In this document: piece after piece, positions 1 through 15,000 of the stretch
Layout of the letters: every line of letters begins with the position of its first letter
Position numbering within the stretch: the first letter of the stretch is position 1
Assembly (NCBI RefSeq): GCF_954871325.1
Contig: NC_088775.1
Location: 248,001-312,000, forward strand
Source: Gordionus sp. m RMFG-2023
Lineage: Eukaryota > Nematomorpha > Gordioida > Chordodea > Parachordodidae
Reading direction: 5' to 3'
DNA: 64,000 nt
Notes under the pieces: generated by a model
The model's database searches: none
Told to the model about the DNA's origin: nothing
Seen by the model: only the letters and a program-made list of their open reading frames with translations
Made by a program: the position numbers and the translations under genes

Positions 1-25
1 TTTTCAAAGGTAGTATTATTCAGAA

Positions 26-155
26 GTGCTGTTATGGCTAGATTCTAGCCGATTTTAGAAAATGGCTAACACAATAATATTTCGCAAATCTGAAGATTTT
101 ATTCATATTTGGCATAAATGTTTGGAGATCAATTAGCGACTCGTAGGTAAGTTTT
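26..155. mobile_element. AGTGTTGTTAAACGG MITE, partial copy
   Basis: Left half of the family: agtgctgttatggc, then tagccgattttagaaaatgg, ctaacacaat. The element continues to resemble the family (gaagattttattcatattt, tggcataaatg) and then diverges after about 155. In the ABCA intron at the window start. Confidence 0.5.
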
Positions 156-339
156 TATTCTTGCTAAAGATGAAAATGTTCATTGGTAGAAGTACCGATG
201 GGTAAAGTTGCCAAAATATATAATAATTTTTATGTATTAAGAATTTAGTCAAAATATGTTTGAAATTAGGCATAACATCTTTAGCATTTTTTTGGAATAT
301 TATCGACAATATTCAACCTTTTATATCGTATGCATTCGG

Positions 340-750
340 CTAGTAATTCATCGTGAGATATTTTAACATCCTTTAAAATGGAAATCTGACAAATATTTAA
401 TTTTTTCTCTTTCAACATTTGAAATCGATTAGGAAGAATTCTGCGGTAATAATATTTGTAGATTTGTAAGTGCTGTCTGATTAATCAAGAACACTATTTA
501 TTTGAGTTATAAAAGTATCCAAGAGGAGGATAAAGGTATTTATTTTATAGAATTCTTCATATTAAAACTATGGGCCTGCCTTGCTGTCAAAATAGACAAA
601 TATTAAATTCATAGAGCTCTTTTATAATTTATGAATTTTTTTATCTATATTTGCCTAATTTCCTTAAGTTTCAATATAATGCTTTAAGCTATTTTCTTAG
701 TCAATCAAATCAATGTCAATTTTTTTATACTTTAGTCTTGAAGTAAAATA
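340..750 (-). pseudogene. hAT transposase relic related to the 30-31.7 kb copy
   Basis: The segment around 471-535 (gtaagtgctg, then atttatttgagttataaa) matches 31139-31195, and flanking blocks up to about 745 (taatttccttaag, then caatgtcaat) match 31370-31430 in the same order and orientation. The open frame is lost. No terminal repeats were found. It is an older, more eroded relative of the element at 29998-31950. Confidence 0.55.
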
Positions 751-1161
751 GTTTTTAAATTGGAAAATTTTTTAAATAACAAATTAATAACGCAAGAAAA
801 TTAAATTGATATTATTTCATAGGAAAAAGTTAATAGCCTTTTATTTCTGCTGTGATTGTGATAAGTAAATGTAAATTATAGTAGGAATTATTATTATGAA
901 ATATAAATTAATAATTATAAAACCGTAAAATTTTTTGAAAAATATTTTAGCCGACATCTGAATATTTTATCTTGGGAAGAGGGAATTTGCACCCTCCATG
1001 CACCAGGTTATTGAATGTCCTGAGTTGATGCTGAGAGTGTTATAAATCTATCGTTTTTTTTAGTTGATATGTATGGGCTTGAGATATTTTTAAAAGATGT
1101 TATTAATTTCTAATTAAACATTTTATATGATAATTTTTATTCCGAATTCTTTTTAAATTAG

Positions 1162-4100
1162 GCTTACGATAAAAAATTGGCCTTGGATAATTTGAATGGA
1201 AGTTTTTACGAAGATCAAATATCGGTTCTACTTGGCCATAATGGGGCAGGAAAATCGACAGCGATTGCCATAATGGTAGGAGTAATACCCCCCTCATCTG
1301 GTGATATATTGTTGTACGGTCAAAATATTAAAGAGGAGAATAATGTAACCAAGTAACAATTAACATTTCTTAACCTAATGACATTAAGATTTATAAATTT
1401 ATAAAAAGAGGAGCATATACAATATATTAAAAATCATATTCATGCTCTGAAAAATTAAATATAATTGATTTGTTGAAAAATATATAAGATTAGGGGTTTT
1501 TTTATTATCATGAAAGAATTTTAATACATTCATTTAAATCTTAAAGTAAAATAAAATTTTCTGCATAGTCAGATAGCTGAGTTTTCGACTCCAATTCAGA
1601 GTCTGTAGTAGCAAATCGATTTGATGGATACATTTTTAGAATTTGAGTCGTGAACTCAAGTTATTAACTCGAGTCGTGAACTAAGGTTATGAACTCGATC
1701 ATTAACTAATATTGTACTTAAGGTGTGATATGTATTATGGGTCCTATATGCTTTCGTTGGAATGATTATAGTTTTTATAAACGGGTGGGTTATATTAAAC
1801 ATCATAACCAAATTATTTAATATATAACTGTATGCTAGTGTTGTACCATCATCGATTCATATATAAAAAATTAGTAATTAATAATCTGTCTTCATTTTTA
1901 TTATTCTAATCATCACAATAGTTAATATTTCCTATATAATTGTTATCTCACTAAAAATTTGTAAAATTCAAAACCTGATATCATGCAATCACACGTAAAA
2001 AAATAATATATACACAAAGGATATAAAAAATAAATAAAATAATTAATATTAAAATTGATCTTAAGCTAAATATATTCTACATGCTCATAAATGTCATTCA
2101 AACCGACAAAAATTCGCCTGTGTGAATGTATAGATGATGTTGTCCTTAATAACCAAGATAAAAAGTCCTCATAAACAATTGAGAACAATGTGCAAATTAT
2201 GTTTATACAAATATATATAATGTAACGATAAGTGTGTGGACAATGCAAGGAAATTTGTACAAAACATCAAGCAAATTCACCATGAATAAGGGGGTAGGGT
2301 TAATGTTTATTATAAACAGTTTATTAAATTTAGTCATTATAGTAAATCCAGTCTGAAAACAGGGATAGTTCATTATAAAAAATTATCATAAATTTATAAC
2401 TCAAATATTTATTTTTTCTTACAATTACAACATAATTTTTTTTTAAAACAAATCCCCTTTCTAAGCGTTTAATTTTTAATTAAAATTGGAGAATATTTGT
2501 CAGGGGGGGTATATTTCTCCAGAAAACTTTTGCCAAAGTCTTTCTGCCCACCGTACTTTTGGTGTGTATTTTTGTTAAGAATGGGTTTGTCCAGAATTTG
2601 AGAATGTGATAGTGATAGACAAAAAACTAAAATATAAAAAATATTTTAAAAAAAAGAATTTTCCAATATATAGCTAGTTTTTTTGACACGATTCCAAGAG
2701 TTCTAGTTAGGATTTCAGAGTTTTAGAGCATTTAATTTTTTAAAACAGTATATATCATATCCGACCTAAAGCCCTGAAGGCATGATCGTAAAATGTAAAT
2801 TATTAAAATGCCAAGAAAATATTTTTTTTTACAAAAACCCGGGACTAATTTAAAAAAAATAATAAATTTCAAATTATTTCAATTAATCAGATGGAAAATC
2901 TTATATAAGAACGTTTATTAATATATTGCAAATATTTTCAATTTTCTTTTAAAGCAATTAATAACAAATTCCGGGCCATATAAAATGAATGAACGTTCGG
3001 GCCAGAAAATGAATAATTAAAAAAAGTTAATACAAAATGAAATAAGTAGAAGAATAGAAGAATTGGGGTGGTATACTAAAAAAAGGGTATTAGGAGCGGG
3101 AGGATATCTTTGTGGGTTATTTGAAAGGAGAGTAGAAAGGTTATGCGATTTATCCATTAGGAACGATTGTCATTTATAAGGGTTAATTTGCAAATGGATA
3201 ACTTGAGTTCACCATTCGAGTCAGTTTTGGAAATTTTTTTTGACTCAAAGCAAGCTAGAGTTACTGATTAAGTTGATTAGACTTAATTCCTTTTCAAAAT
3301 TTTTTCGATAAAATAAATCGTTTCATTATCAAGACAAATTGGACTGTGCCCTCAGTATAATGTCATAATAGAAGATTTTACAGTGGAAGAGCATTTATTC
3401 TTTTACGCCAAACTCAAAAACTTAGACAAATGCATAAATGAAAAGGTTTCATGATTTATTTCAAATATTTTCTTTTTTTTCTTAATTCCTTCGCCTGTAT
3501 TATATTATAGTAGCCTTAGTTAAAAATATATTATTGGACAATATTTCCATTTTTAGATATAATATTAGTAAAGCCATTTATAGTGTCAAAACCTTTTTGG
3601 TAGATAGATTTACAATGCTAATTTATATATTTATTCTCAGATTTAAAAATTATTAAGATTTAGGGTATATACTTAGTCTATATATAAATAGTGATTATGT
3701 AAAAAAGATAAAAATTTCCTTAGATGACAAATGAATATATAAATAGCCATCTTAAATTATGTTAATTGGTATTGTAGAAAGAAATATAAAACGAAAAATA
3801 AAAAATAATAGATTTAACAATTTTGTTCACAAAAAGGAAACATAATTATATTTAAAAATTTCGATTTTATTTTTGTCTAATATATAAAAATTCTTTGGTA
3901 AAATGTCTAATTTTATCAAGACTTTTAAAAAACTAAATGTTATAAGGCGAAAAAAATCTGTTGGTTGATGTAACTATTGGAATAAAAATAAAATTGTTGA
4001 GAACCTTATTTTTGTGCCTGGGTAAGCGAATGGGTGTTGGTGTTTGATGGGAATGAAGAGACGCAAGTATAGTCTCATACTAAAGATTTACGGAGAGCCC

Positions 4101-7100
4101 AGGCGATGGTTCAGGGGCGGACTGACAATGCTACGGCCTCGTGGGCTAATTTCGCCCCCATCCTCCTATTTGGAAGTCTTTGGTACGCTGGCCTTATGTC
4201 GGGATCCCTTTAATGGCTTGGTCATATTATATATGTCTTTATTATTTCTTATATTTTTGGGACAAAAATTATAACAATGAGTTAAACACACTATTAGAAT
4301 TATCACATTTTTTATTTAAAAAAGACTCGTATGAAAAGAATCCCATATTTTATTTTAAGAATTACACATGTAAAATCATACTAATTAAACATATAAAAAC
4401 ATACATAGAGAAAATCCGTTAACATTAAGGCTTTTAATATTTTTAGTTTTTTTTCAACTTTATTTTTTTTAAAGAAAATTGCCGAGGCCAAAGTGCGACC
4501 AAAAACTTTGTTTAGAGATTTTTTAGCCGATTAAAATTTGGCTTAAACGGCTAAAATATAATAATTACCAGAGTTATGATACTTTTTAAATGGATCTAGA
4601 TACAGATACATCGTCTAAAATAATATCTAGATACAGATATTTTGATCAAAAATCTATCTAAATACAGATACAGATACCACATTTTTATATCTAGATACAG
4701 GATCTAGATACTTTAACAACTCTGATAATTACCCAACTATTATAAACGGTTTTCTTTGACATAACATTATTAAAAAATTTCTTCCCATGTATTTTGATTT
4801 ACCGGGACGTTTCAGTTTTTCTACTTTTACTTTGAAAATATTCTTTTCTAGGTCTCTAAGTATTTTATCCTTTTTTGATATGATTTGTTATCATCTTAAA
4901 GAAATTCCCGGTTTTGAATTTTCAATGTCAAAATTGATAAGTGTTTCGTTGTGGTCTGACCCTCTGTAGGATTTGTTTACCTACAACTGTATTAACTCAA
5001 ATATGTATTTTGTTATTTGGATATTATTGCATTTATTATTTTAGCCAATTGAATTCTATTAATAATAAATTATAATATAATAATAAATCAATCAAAACTT
5101 GACTTTCATGTAAATTGACACGCATTTTCTTTTGAAAAAAACCCATAAAATAGCAATATCTAAATGATAATCCTCAAAATATATTAATAGGATACTCTAA
5201 ACGCTTAAAAGGCAAATAGGATAACTTTATACGAATATAAAAGAAAAGTCATAACTTATATGATATAAAATAAATGATAAATATTTTATATTTTTTTCAG
5301 ATCGGCCTCTTTTTTTCATTTCTTTATTGATAGGTCACAGAAATCGACATTTTCTCGCGGCCACACGGGAAAAAGGTCCGCTTGGTCTTGTGGCCAGTCC
5401 GCCCCTGTTATGGTTGTCAAACCAGTTTTAAGCCTTCAATGTTTGTAATGTTAAATATTAAATATTCTAATATTTAGATCATTTTTCAAAAAGATATAAT
5501 ACAAAAATAATTAATTATTTTTTAAAAATTCACATTTTAATGAATGTAGAAATTTAAGTATATATATATATCAGAGACCTACAGGCCCAGACCTAAGCCC
5601 GGGCCCGGCCGAAATTTTTTTTTTTCAAAATACCCGGACCGGGCCTAATTTTAAATTATCATTATTATCTTTAAAAATTAAAAATAAATAGAATATATTT
5701 TTAAAAAAATTCTGGTCGGGTCTGAAAACGTAAAACCAAGCTTAAAAAAATTTTTTTTTAATCGGGCTGGGCTAAAAGCATTTTTTAAATCCGGGCCGGG
5801 CCGTGCATAGGGTATCTCTGCAAATCTCTGATATATATTAAACAAATTTTACAATAATAATGTATAATAAGAAAATAAAGTAACAAAAAGATTTCCGTAA
5901 GATGAAGCATTTTTAAAAAATTAATAATTTACAATAGAATATGAATATATATTTGTATTTATGTAAAATGACAAAAATTTTAAATTCCTATAAAAGTTGT
6001 TTTTTTGTTCGGCAAAAATAAGGATGGTAAATTAATTTTAATAGTTAATAAAATATATGTATAAATATTTATATTTTTTTGTTTTTACTAATAATTACAT
6101 TCTGAAATTTTTTAAACATTATATAATAAAAATAAGTTAAATCTGAATGGCATAATATATTATGCCATGAGTAAAAATTTTAATTAATATTATAATTTTT
6201 TAACATACATATTTTTTTACTATTTTTTAATTTACACATAATGTTAATCTAACTTCTTTTTTCCTATTATTTTTATTCCTGGATCACTTTATTATTATAT
6301 AAAATAGGAAGCTGCTTTGAATCAATAATTTTTTTTTTAATTATTTAGGTTTCCAATTAATAGTAAAACTCTTTTATTTAAGTAAGTGGACCCATGCAGT
6401 TAAAGGAGAATTTTTTAAAACCAAACAAATACTTATTTTTCAAAAGAATCTTTTCATCCAATATCTTCAAATTATCATAATCTTGGTATTTTTTAATTTA
6501 TTAATTAAATAAATGTATTTTTATAGGAGTAATTCTTCCAATAAAAATTACAAGCTAAATCTAAATAAAATACTGTGGCAATTTCATTGTAAGAAATGTC
6601 CATAAGGAAGTATATCCACTGAGATAATGGTAAGTAATACCATGGGTTTGAATATATTAAAATAATTTAAAGAATGTTAATAAAAGTGGCCTTTTATTTA
6701 CTTTTTATCTGTCCTACTTTTATCATAAGTTTTATTATTTTAAAATACTTTTACTAATTCAATACTATATCTGTTGTTATATTATTTTCAAATAATATTT
6801 AAATGTTTATTTTGTATTATTTTTATTTGGTTAATTGGATGATTGATTTTATTTTAACATGGGATGCTTTATGTTATTTATATACAAGTTAATGTTACAT
6901 TATTGTGCAATTTTGTATTTTGTATCGGTAAATAATTATTATTTTGCGAATTCGTTATAAAAATATTATCGCTACGATTCATACTTTGTTAAATCTATTT
7001 AAATCCATCAAACCCAAGCTAATCCCTACAATATCCATGTCTATGACTCTATTATAGTAACAATTAATTGTAATATGCATATATATTTAATTATTAACTT

Positions 7101-10100
7101 GAAATGAATTCAAGCATTTAAATGATTTGGATGATTTTTATGATGTTGTTATTATTAATTAATTAATATTCGAAACAGTGACATAATATTATATGTCATT
7201 GATTCGAAATAATGAAGAGGGTCATCTAGTGTCACAAGAAGATGTCAAACATATTCTTATTTTCGAACAACACTTGAATTAAAAGTATGAAAAGATTACC
7301 ATTATGTTAGAGAATTATGTATTTTCTAATTTAATTAATTTACAGATTTCGCATAGCATATGCTAGATCAGGAATTTACAAATATTAATTAAATTTATAA
7401 TCCAAAGACATAAAAGCATTTTATTACATCATTTGAGAGAAAAGAAAGCTTAATTAAAAATAAATATTAGAAATAATTAAAAATATAATATATTCTAATA
7501 ATTTAATAGAAGGCGATAAAAATTAAAGAATTATATTTTTATTATAATTTTTATTATCACTAAAACATTTAACATTTTGTGCTCTGTATATATACATTTT
7601 AAATTTACATTTTTACATATTAAAATAATAAGTTTTTTAAAAGGTTATATAAAAAAAGAATTTCGACAAGTTCGTCCTTATATTTTATAAAAAGTAAAAG
7701 AAAATTTACGAAAAGGTCATTTAATTTTAAAAAGAAAAAAAATATAAAGTTTATTCAAAATTTATATATTATAAAACTTCCTGTTTTTTATAAACTTTTA
7801 TGCTTTCATGAATTATATGGGGGTTTTTTTTTTAATTTTTCTTTCATTTTGTAATTTATCAATTTATTTATTCTTACAAAAACTTTTACATGAATTTTAA
7901 ATTTATGTCATTTTATATTATAAAATATATATTCATTTTCTGTTGTAAATTAAACCACCATTGTTTATATAAAAAATATACACTTACGGAAATTTTTTTA
8001 TTACTTTAATTTTCTTATTATATTTAAAAATTGTTTAATAAATATCAGAGCAAGCTGTATTTTAATTTTTTAAAATAAACCCTGGCCGGGCCTAAAATTT
8101 TTCTTTAAAATATACCCTGGCCGGGTCTGAATTTTTTTTAAAAATACTTGGGAAGGGCCTAAAGTTTTTATCCCCGAGTCGGACCTATATTTTAAAACCA
8201 AAATAGCCCATATTAGCCAAAATTAAGAATAAATATAATATATATTGAAAAAAGCCTGAAAATATAAAACCAGGGCAGGGCCGTGCAGATTATACCTCTG
8301 CAGCTGATATATATATACCTACATCATTAATATCTGAATTTTTAAAATAATTCATTATTTTTATTTTATATCAGTTTTGAAAAATGTTATATCTTGCAAT
8401 GTATATTAATATGTGAAGTAAAAAAATATAAAAATTTTATATGCATTGAAATATTTAACGTTAAGATTATTATAAACATAGACTTATTAAAATAAAGGTT
8501 ACTATTACAAAATGATGATTATTTTAATTATGTTTTTATAATATTATGCAATTGGTCGTTGAGCAGTCTATGTAAATTTAAGTCTATGGTCACAACCTAA
8601 CTCGCATTTATACCCATTTAAAAGGAGAAAATAATATTAAAAATTTTACCAAAAAAGTAGGCATCAGATATTTCTAAAACTAAGAAAAATACAGGATTTT
8701 TTAGCATTAGTCTGCTATATCTCAGTAGAAATTTCCTATTGCCCAAATCAAATAAACTTAGGCTTAAAATTTTTTTTCTCTGAATCAAAATTCATTAAAA
8801 TATATAGTCTTTATATTTGGAGATTTTTATATTTCTTATATTCTTGTTTTTTTAAATGAAGATTTTTTGAGAATGCTCAAACTGAATTTACGACCAAATT
8901 TTACCGATAAATGCAAATCATTTTTGTAAAATATTTTTTATAAGTAAATCTGTATAAAATATAATATAAGTACATATAATAGTATTTTTTAAACTCCGAA
9001 AAAGGTGTAATATAAAATGCTCAAACAGGATTGATCAAATGGTTTTGAATAAAATATATAAGTACATATAATAGTATTTTTTATATTCTGAAACAGGCAT
9101 AGTTAAAAATACTAAATTTATGATGAAATTTATCTATAAATCTAATCATTTTTGTTAGAAATTTTTTATAATAAAATTTAGGTACATATAATAGCATTTT
9201 TAAACTCTGGAAAAAGTATAGTTGAAAATGTTCAAACAAGATTTGTTAAAATTTAGTGATTTAAAAACATTCAATAACCAGCAGTAATATTCATTATCTT
9301 CATTTATATTGTTTAAGAACTAATAAAATTTTAAAAAAATTCATAATGCATTTAAAATTACAAATCAGAATGCTGGTTTAAAATTTAAAATTTTCTCATT
9401 CATTTATCATAAGGTCTAATTTATAGTAAACACGTTATGCTCAAGCGGTGGGTGCATCATTTACAAAATCAAGCCAATAAATAATTATAATTTATAAATA
9501 TGGTAATGATGATAATGCTGTGATAAAATTTGAAAAACATAGGTTGCCACTCATATTTCAAATATTATCAACGCTATGAAGAATCAGCTGTAATTTCGAT
9601 AGCATTATTTAACGCGACGCTTGAACATGACGCCTTTACTATAAATTCAGCCTAACACATGATAGTAATTACTGTTCAACTTTTAGAAATTATTTCTAGA
9701 ATGGAAATAAATAGACAAAAAATAGGATTTTTGTAGGAACTCATGAGGGAATAGCAGTGAGCAGCTGCCACAAATATTCAAATATAGTATTTGGTCGCTA
9801 GTTCGATTCCAACTCTTGTTATTATACTTTTTTGCAAAATGTTTGCGACACGGCTTTTATTATACAAAAAATTACATTAATAAAATCCAAATGTAACAGA
9901 GCCTTAAGGCTTTTATGAATTAAATTTCCTCATTTTAACATGACGCTAAATTTTATCTAAAATTTTATTATTATTGTGCACGCAAAAATTTGATATCCTC
10001 TTGTTATTCGTATATAATATATCTTGTAGGTTACTGATTGCTATGAAAAGAATTAAAAATTAAAAATTATGTTGCTTCATCGTTTTATTTTGTTTAATTT

Positions 10101-12036
10101 TTTAGTTCTATTTTGTTTGTTAATTTATTTTATGAAATAAGAATTTTTTTAAATGAATGTCTCTAAATACCTTTTGCTATATATTTCAGATTCACGTGAA
10201 GTATTGTATTCCAGATTATGCGTTTTATCCGATTTCCATAAAAGATAGATTGTAAATTTATAAATTGCACCAGTGGTAATGCATTTGAGGTGATATTTTT
10301 TCATAATCGACATAATGATTTTCAAAAATGCATTAATGCTAAAAATCTTTTTGCGGTATTGCAATAGTTATTTTGCATTCGCGATAATATCTTCTTGGTT
10401 ATACAATTGGGCTAATGATCTTGAATAGACATTCATGGTAATATAATCAGGATAATTTTATAAGGTTTTCTAGAAATGACCTACTAATAATTGAAATATT
10501 ATATATGTACTCATGTATAATCAAGATTAGCTTCCTATTTATTTTTAAAAAATGCCTTTCTATTTCGTTCCATAAGTTTACCCAAATTTCTATGCTTTTG
10601 ATTTTATTAAGAAAGTTTCTACGAAATATACTCATATCTGATTTAAATTAAATTTAGCAGGATATCTAAAATATTTGAATGAACATATCTTCAAAATAAA
10701 ATTTGAAGAGAATATATCTCATTTTACACCTTTGACAGTGCCCCAAAATCTCTTAGATAAATATTCTTTTTTCATAAATTACTTTCAAAAATTTATGACA
10801 AATATGTCAAACCAACTCTTCCTCCTTAAATATGAACGCATTTTTATTGAATCGTGTTTTTAATAATTATATAAGAATTTAAATAGATCGAATCATTAAT
10901 TTTTTTTAAGTGGCGAAATAATTGAATATCATATTTCCACCTACCTCTCAAAAAACATTTATTAAAATTTAGGAAGTATATTCTATACTGGAAGCCATAG
11001 ATATGCAAGAATATAGGTTTAGATTGGCTAAAAATTTATCTGGTGGAATGAAACGAAGGCTGTGCATAGCTATAGCTTTCGTGGGTAATAGCAAAATTAT
11101 CATATTAGATGAACCTACTGCTGGTGTGGATCCCTTTTCAAGGCATGGTATATGGGACATTTTGATAAAATTCAAAAAAGGTAAACTTTCTTTATAGTTA
11201 TTTCTAACTGTTCCAGACATTTGATACATGTCTTTAGTAACATTTTTGAAACTCACAATTTTTATTACCCAAACTATAATTATCATAGGAAATTGCCACA
11301 AATTATTTTAAATTGTCTTCTAAAATATTTTGAAAATAAATATATATAAAATACAAAAAGGTATAGAAAGATGAGCTCTAAATCTTTTCCAAACTGGGTC
11401 AGGGTTCATTAAAAAATTTGAAAAACTGGGAAACTGAACTCATGCTTAAAAATGTGTAAAAATTTGCCTGACTCAGGCATAAAATATATTATTCTATAAA
11501 ATTAAATAGAAATTAATGTTGTTTCTTCTTATTATTAAAATCACGATAATTATAATATTCTATGAGTTTAGGTAAGAACAATTAATGATTTTTTATTTTA
11601 TTTAACTTTAAAGAGTGTTTAATTATATTTTCAATTAAAATTTTTGACCCAAATCGAGCTTGAACCCTAAAATTAAATATAAAAAACTGAGGACAGATTA
11701 TGCCCAGAATGTGAGGAAGAGTAAACTTCACTCTTGCACAGGTAATTTACTGATGCTAACAATTCTTGAGTTACGAATTTGTTCTTTTACGTTCTTAAGA
11801 GTCAAATCAATTTTTATTTTTATGCCCTATTAGGTAGGACTATATTATTGACTACTCATTACATGGATGAAGCAAATATCCTAGGGGATAAAATAAGCAT
11901 ACTTTCTCGCGGGAAATTGAGATGTAGTGGCTCCGCACTCTTCCTGAAATCCATTTTCGCCAAAGGTTATTACCTCACTATCATTAAAGATTCAGAGAAA
12001 TGGAAAGCTGATCAATTGGAAAAAATGGAATTGATG
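1162..12036 (+). CDS. ABCA exons encoding nucleotide-binding domain 1
   Basis: Four exons. 1162-1352 carries Walker [10 protein letters not shown] and ends with a split Lys codon (donor after 1352). 3334-3445 carries the Q-loop CPQYN and the [12 protein letters not shown] helix. 10973-11180 carries the signature LSGGMKRRL and Walker [14 protein letters not shown]. 11834-12036 carries the H-loop histidine in [10 protein letters not shown] and the GSALFLK segment. All ATP-binding motifs are canonical, so NBD1 looks competent for ATP binding and hydrolysis. The 7.5-kb intron between exons two and three is the largest seen in this gene and is filled with transposon copies. The exon before 1162, expected to encode the strand leading into NBD1, was not found in bases 1-1161. 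Confidence 0.93.
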
Positions 12037-15000
12037 GTAATTAATGAGAGATTAATTTTTTTTCATCATTTAAAAGTGCTATATCTTAATATGATTGTGA
12101 AATAAATTACATTATATCTTTTGGCGGATGGGTAAAATGTGTTAAAATTTACGTTAAAAATGTTTTCTGCCACTTAGAAATTAAAACTGATTTTGTTTTT
12201 TTAATTATATTTAATAAATGTTTATATAACTAAAATATATTAATAACACAAAAATAACTTATTAAGCAACCCTATATAGAAAGGCTTAGAAAAATAGAAG
12301 ATGAATCTAACGGTAGTATATATAAATTTATTCGATTACATTTTTTTATAAAACAATAATATATGCAAATCTCTTGCAACAATATGTCTAAAGAGGTAAA
12401 AGAAAAGATTTTTCAAGAGATCTTCTTAGCTTTGCTCAGGAATTTCGTGGCAAATAGTGAAATGATCGAACATATAGGAAATGAATACACCTTTATTTTA
12501 CCTTATTGCATGAGGGCAAACATATTCGATTCGCCCTTGAATTACAAAGCTCTCAAAAATTTGTTTATCATACTTGAAAATTATAAAGAGGCCCTCGGCA
12601 TCAATAGCTACGGTTTAACTGACGCTTCATTGGAAGAAGTAAATTATTTTCAATGCTATCAAAATCACATTTTAAAAAATTAAAGGCCATACATATATAC
12701 TATAAAAAAATAATATAAAATACAAAATTATGTTAAAAAGGAGAGGCGGAGCACAATTACTTCTGTATCTGTAACATAATTTTGTATTTTATATCCCTTT
12801 TTATAATATAATATATGAATAGTCTTCATTTGTTAATATATTTTGATATAGAAATAAATAGTTTCGTTTTCATTTCAACGATTTAGGTAATTCGGATGTT
12901 TTCATATTTAAAGGTGGAATGAATTAGATCCAATTTTATTAAGCACTTTTTTTTAAACCTTATATTGAAATTAGTTTCATATTATAATATATTATGCTAA
13001 TAAATGGGTTTAGGTTTTTATAAAGGTAACTGCATTGCATGATAAAAATTTGGAAAAAAATGTGGGAGATTTATTATATCTAGCGACGGATAAAGGTAAA
13101 TTTGCACTGCCTATTTTGAAAGGTACTTCTGCTATTCAAACCCGAAAAACAAGTCTGGAGTTAACGATCCCAGTTCAAGAACTGAAAAAGGGTTATTTCT
13201 TTTTATCAAAACGAATTTCATCTTTTGATTGAACCTTTTTCTTTGATTGTGAAATTATATTTTCGTTGATATTTTTCCCATTTTTAAAGGATTTTCCTTT
13301 TTGATATCGTTTTTTTCTTGAAAAACCTTGTAATATTTATATTTTAAAAAATCGTGATTTTCTTTTCTCCCGAAATTTTTTTCTTCTTTAGGCCTTTTTT
13401 TTCCTAAAATATAAATTCAGGATTGTATTTTCGAGAATTGTTGAGAGACATTGAAATAATATCTTAATAGGCCGGTTTCATAATTATAATAAAGAAATGG
13501 TTGATAGATGATTTGGGTAGTCGGTTTTCACTTTTTTTTATATTTATCTCAAATAATGAAAACTATGCTATAAAAGTTTTGTACAACCATATATATGAAT
13601 TTATTTTTAACTATAATATAATTTATAAACTTATTTACATGCCTCGTTTATAGGTGAGAGATTTAACAATGATAAACCTCATAGAGAGGGAGATCGCATA
13701 GACTTCACAGGATCTGGAACCATTAAAACGCATGATTTTGGTAGGTATTTCCAACAATACATCGCCATATGTCAAAAGCGTTATAGGAGACATTGGCGTA
13801 ATTTTAGAGGCTTCTTACTGGAAGTAGTATTACCCGTTAGCATAGTATTTCTCACATTAATTTTTATGAGACTCATTCCTTCTGCGCCTAGAACTTTGCC
13901 ACTGCCACTCACTCCTTGGACTTTCAAAGTGTCACAATACATTTTTTTCAAGTAAATCGTGTTTACTTACTATTATAAAAATGTAGTCAATAGATTTTTA
14001 AGGTTACATCATTATATATTCCTAGGGTATTGAATAAATCTCATATTTTTATAAATATGGATATTATTTTATTAATTTTTACATAGAGAATACATAGGGA
14101 AAACCGAGATTTTATAGTCATAAGTTTGAGTGACATTTAATATTTTATCATTAATTTATATTTAAATTTGTGTATTAGAAATTGTCATAATTATATAATC
14201 GGTATTTCTAATAAATTTCTGAAACTTAAGATATTCTTAAATAACTCTTAAAATAATTTTAAAAAATTAATTATCTCACTCCCCTCCCCATATTGAATTA
14301 CTGCGTATACGTGCCTAATACTATCTGATATTACATTTTTTTTAAAGAAACAATATATTTTATAAATTTTTCATACATCCGTAACTACAAAAATGTTTTA
14401 AAATTTTAGCCAAAATAATATTATGTAAGACTGGAGATTTGGCAAATAAAGTTAACCTTTCTGCTATCCATGAGAAAAATCTATATGCTTATGATATATT
14501 ATTTTGACTAAATCTTTATCTAGCCGTTAACCGGTTTTTAAAAATCAGGCCGTTAATCGGTTTTTAAAAATCGGGCCGTTTAACGACACTAAAAAATATT
14601 TTGCCAGAGTTTGAAAAAAAAATTCGAAATAATTTTTGAGCAAATATATATTTAAATATTTTTTTTTAACAGATTTTAGATCAAATTTTATTAATAATGC
14701 TAAAATCTCTATAAAAACAATCCTTAAAAGTAAATCTTATGTAATTTTTACGCATATCTCTCAGGAAATTTTTTTCAAATAATGAACTATGAAAAATTTT
14801 ATGTAATAAATAAAATATTAGAAAATTTTTTACAAGACAGAAATAAATTTCTATTAAATTTAAAATAATTTCTCCACTTTTATAGGAAAGCTTCAACCTT
14901 GTTTTGATTAGAGAATGTTTTACAAACATTTATGGTGTCTAGATATTATTTTTACAATAAAGTAGAGCTAGTTAGTGGTTTGTTAAACCATGATACATAA

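Larger units (their letters stand above)
1..1161 (+). other. ABCA intron at the window start
   Basis: AT-rich. Contains a partial MITE (26-155) and an eroded hAT transposase relic (340-750). I searched for the exon expected before NBD1 and did not find one. Confidence 0.6.
3446..10972 (+). other. 7.5-kb ABCA intron loaded with MITEs
   Basis: Holds the 4112-5407 hAT element with a nested MITE, two GC-rich MITEs (5572, 8046), tandem repeats (8860-9255), a TIR element (9411-9655) and a B-box-like sequence near 9795. 5900-8000 and 9900-10900 are plain AT-rich sequence in which I see nothing. Confidence 0.6.

Noticed and set aside
4044-4422. Two plus-strand frames of 76 and 80 codons
   Set aside because: They straddle the end of a non-autonomous hAT element and resemble no protein.
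10969-11301. 110-codon minus-strand frame
   Set aside because: Antisense of the NBD1 Walker B exon; no independent support.
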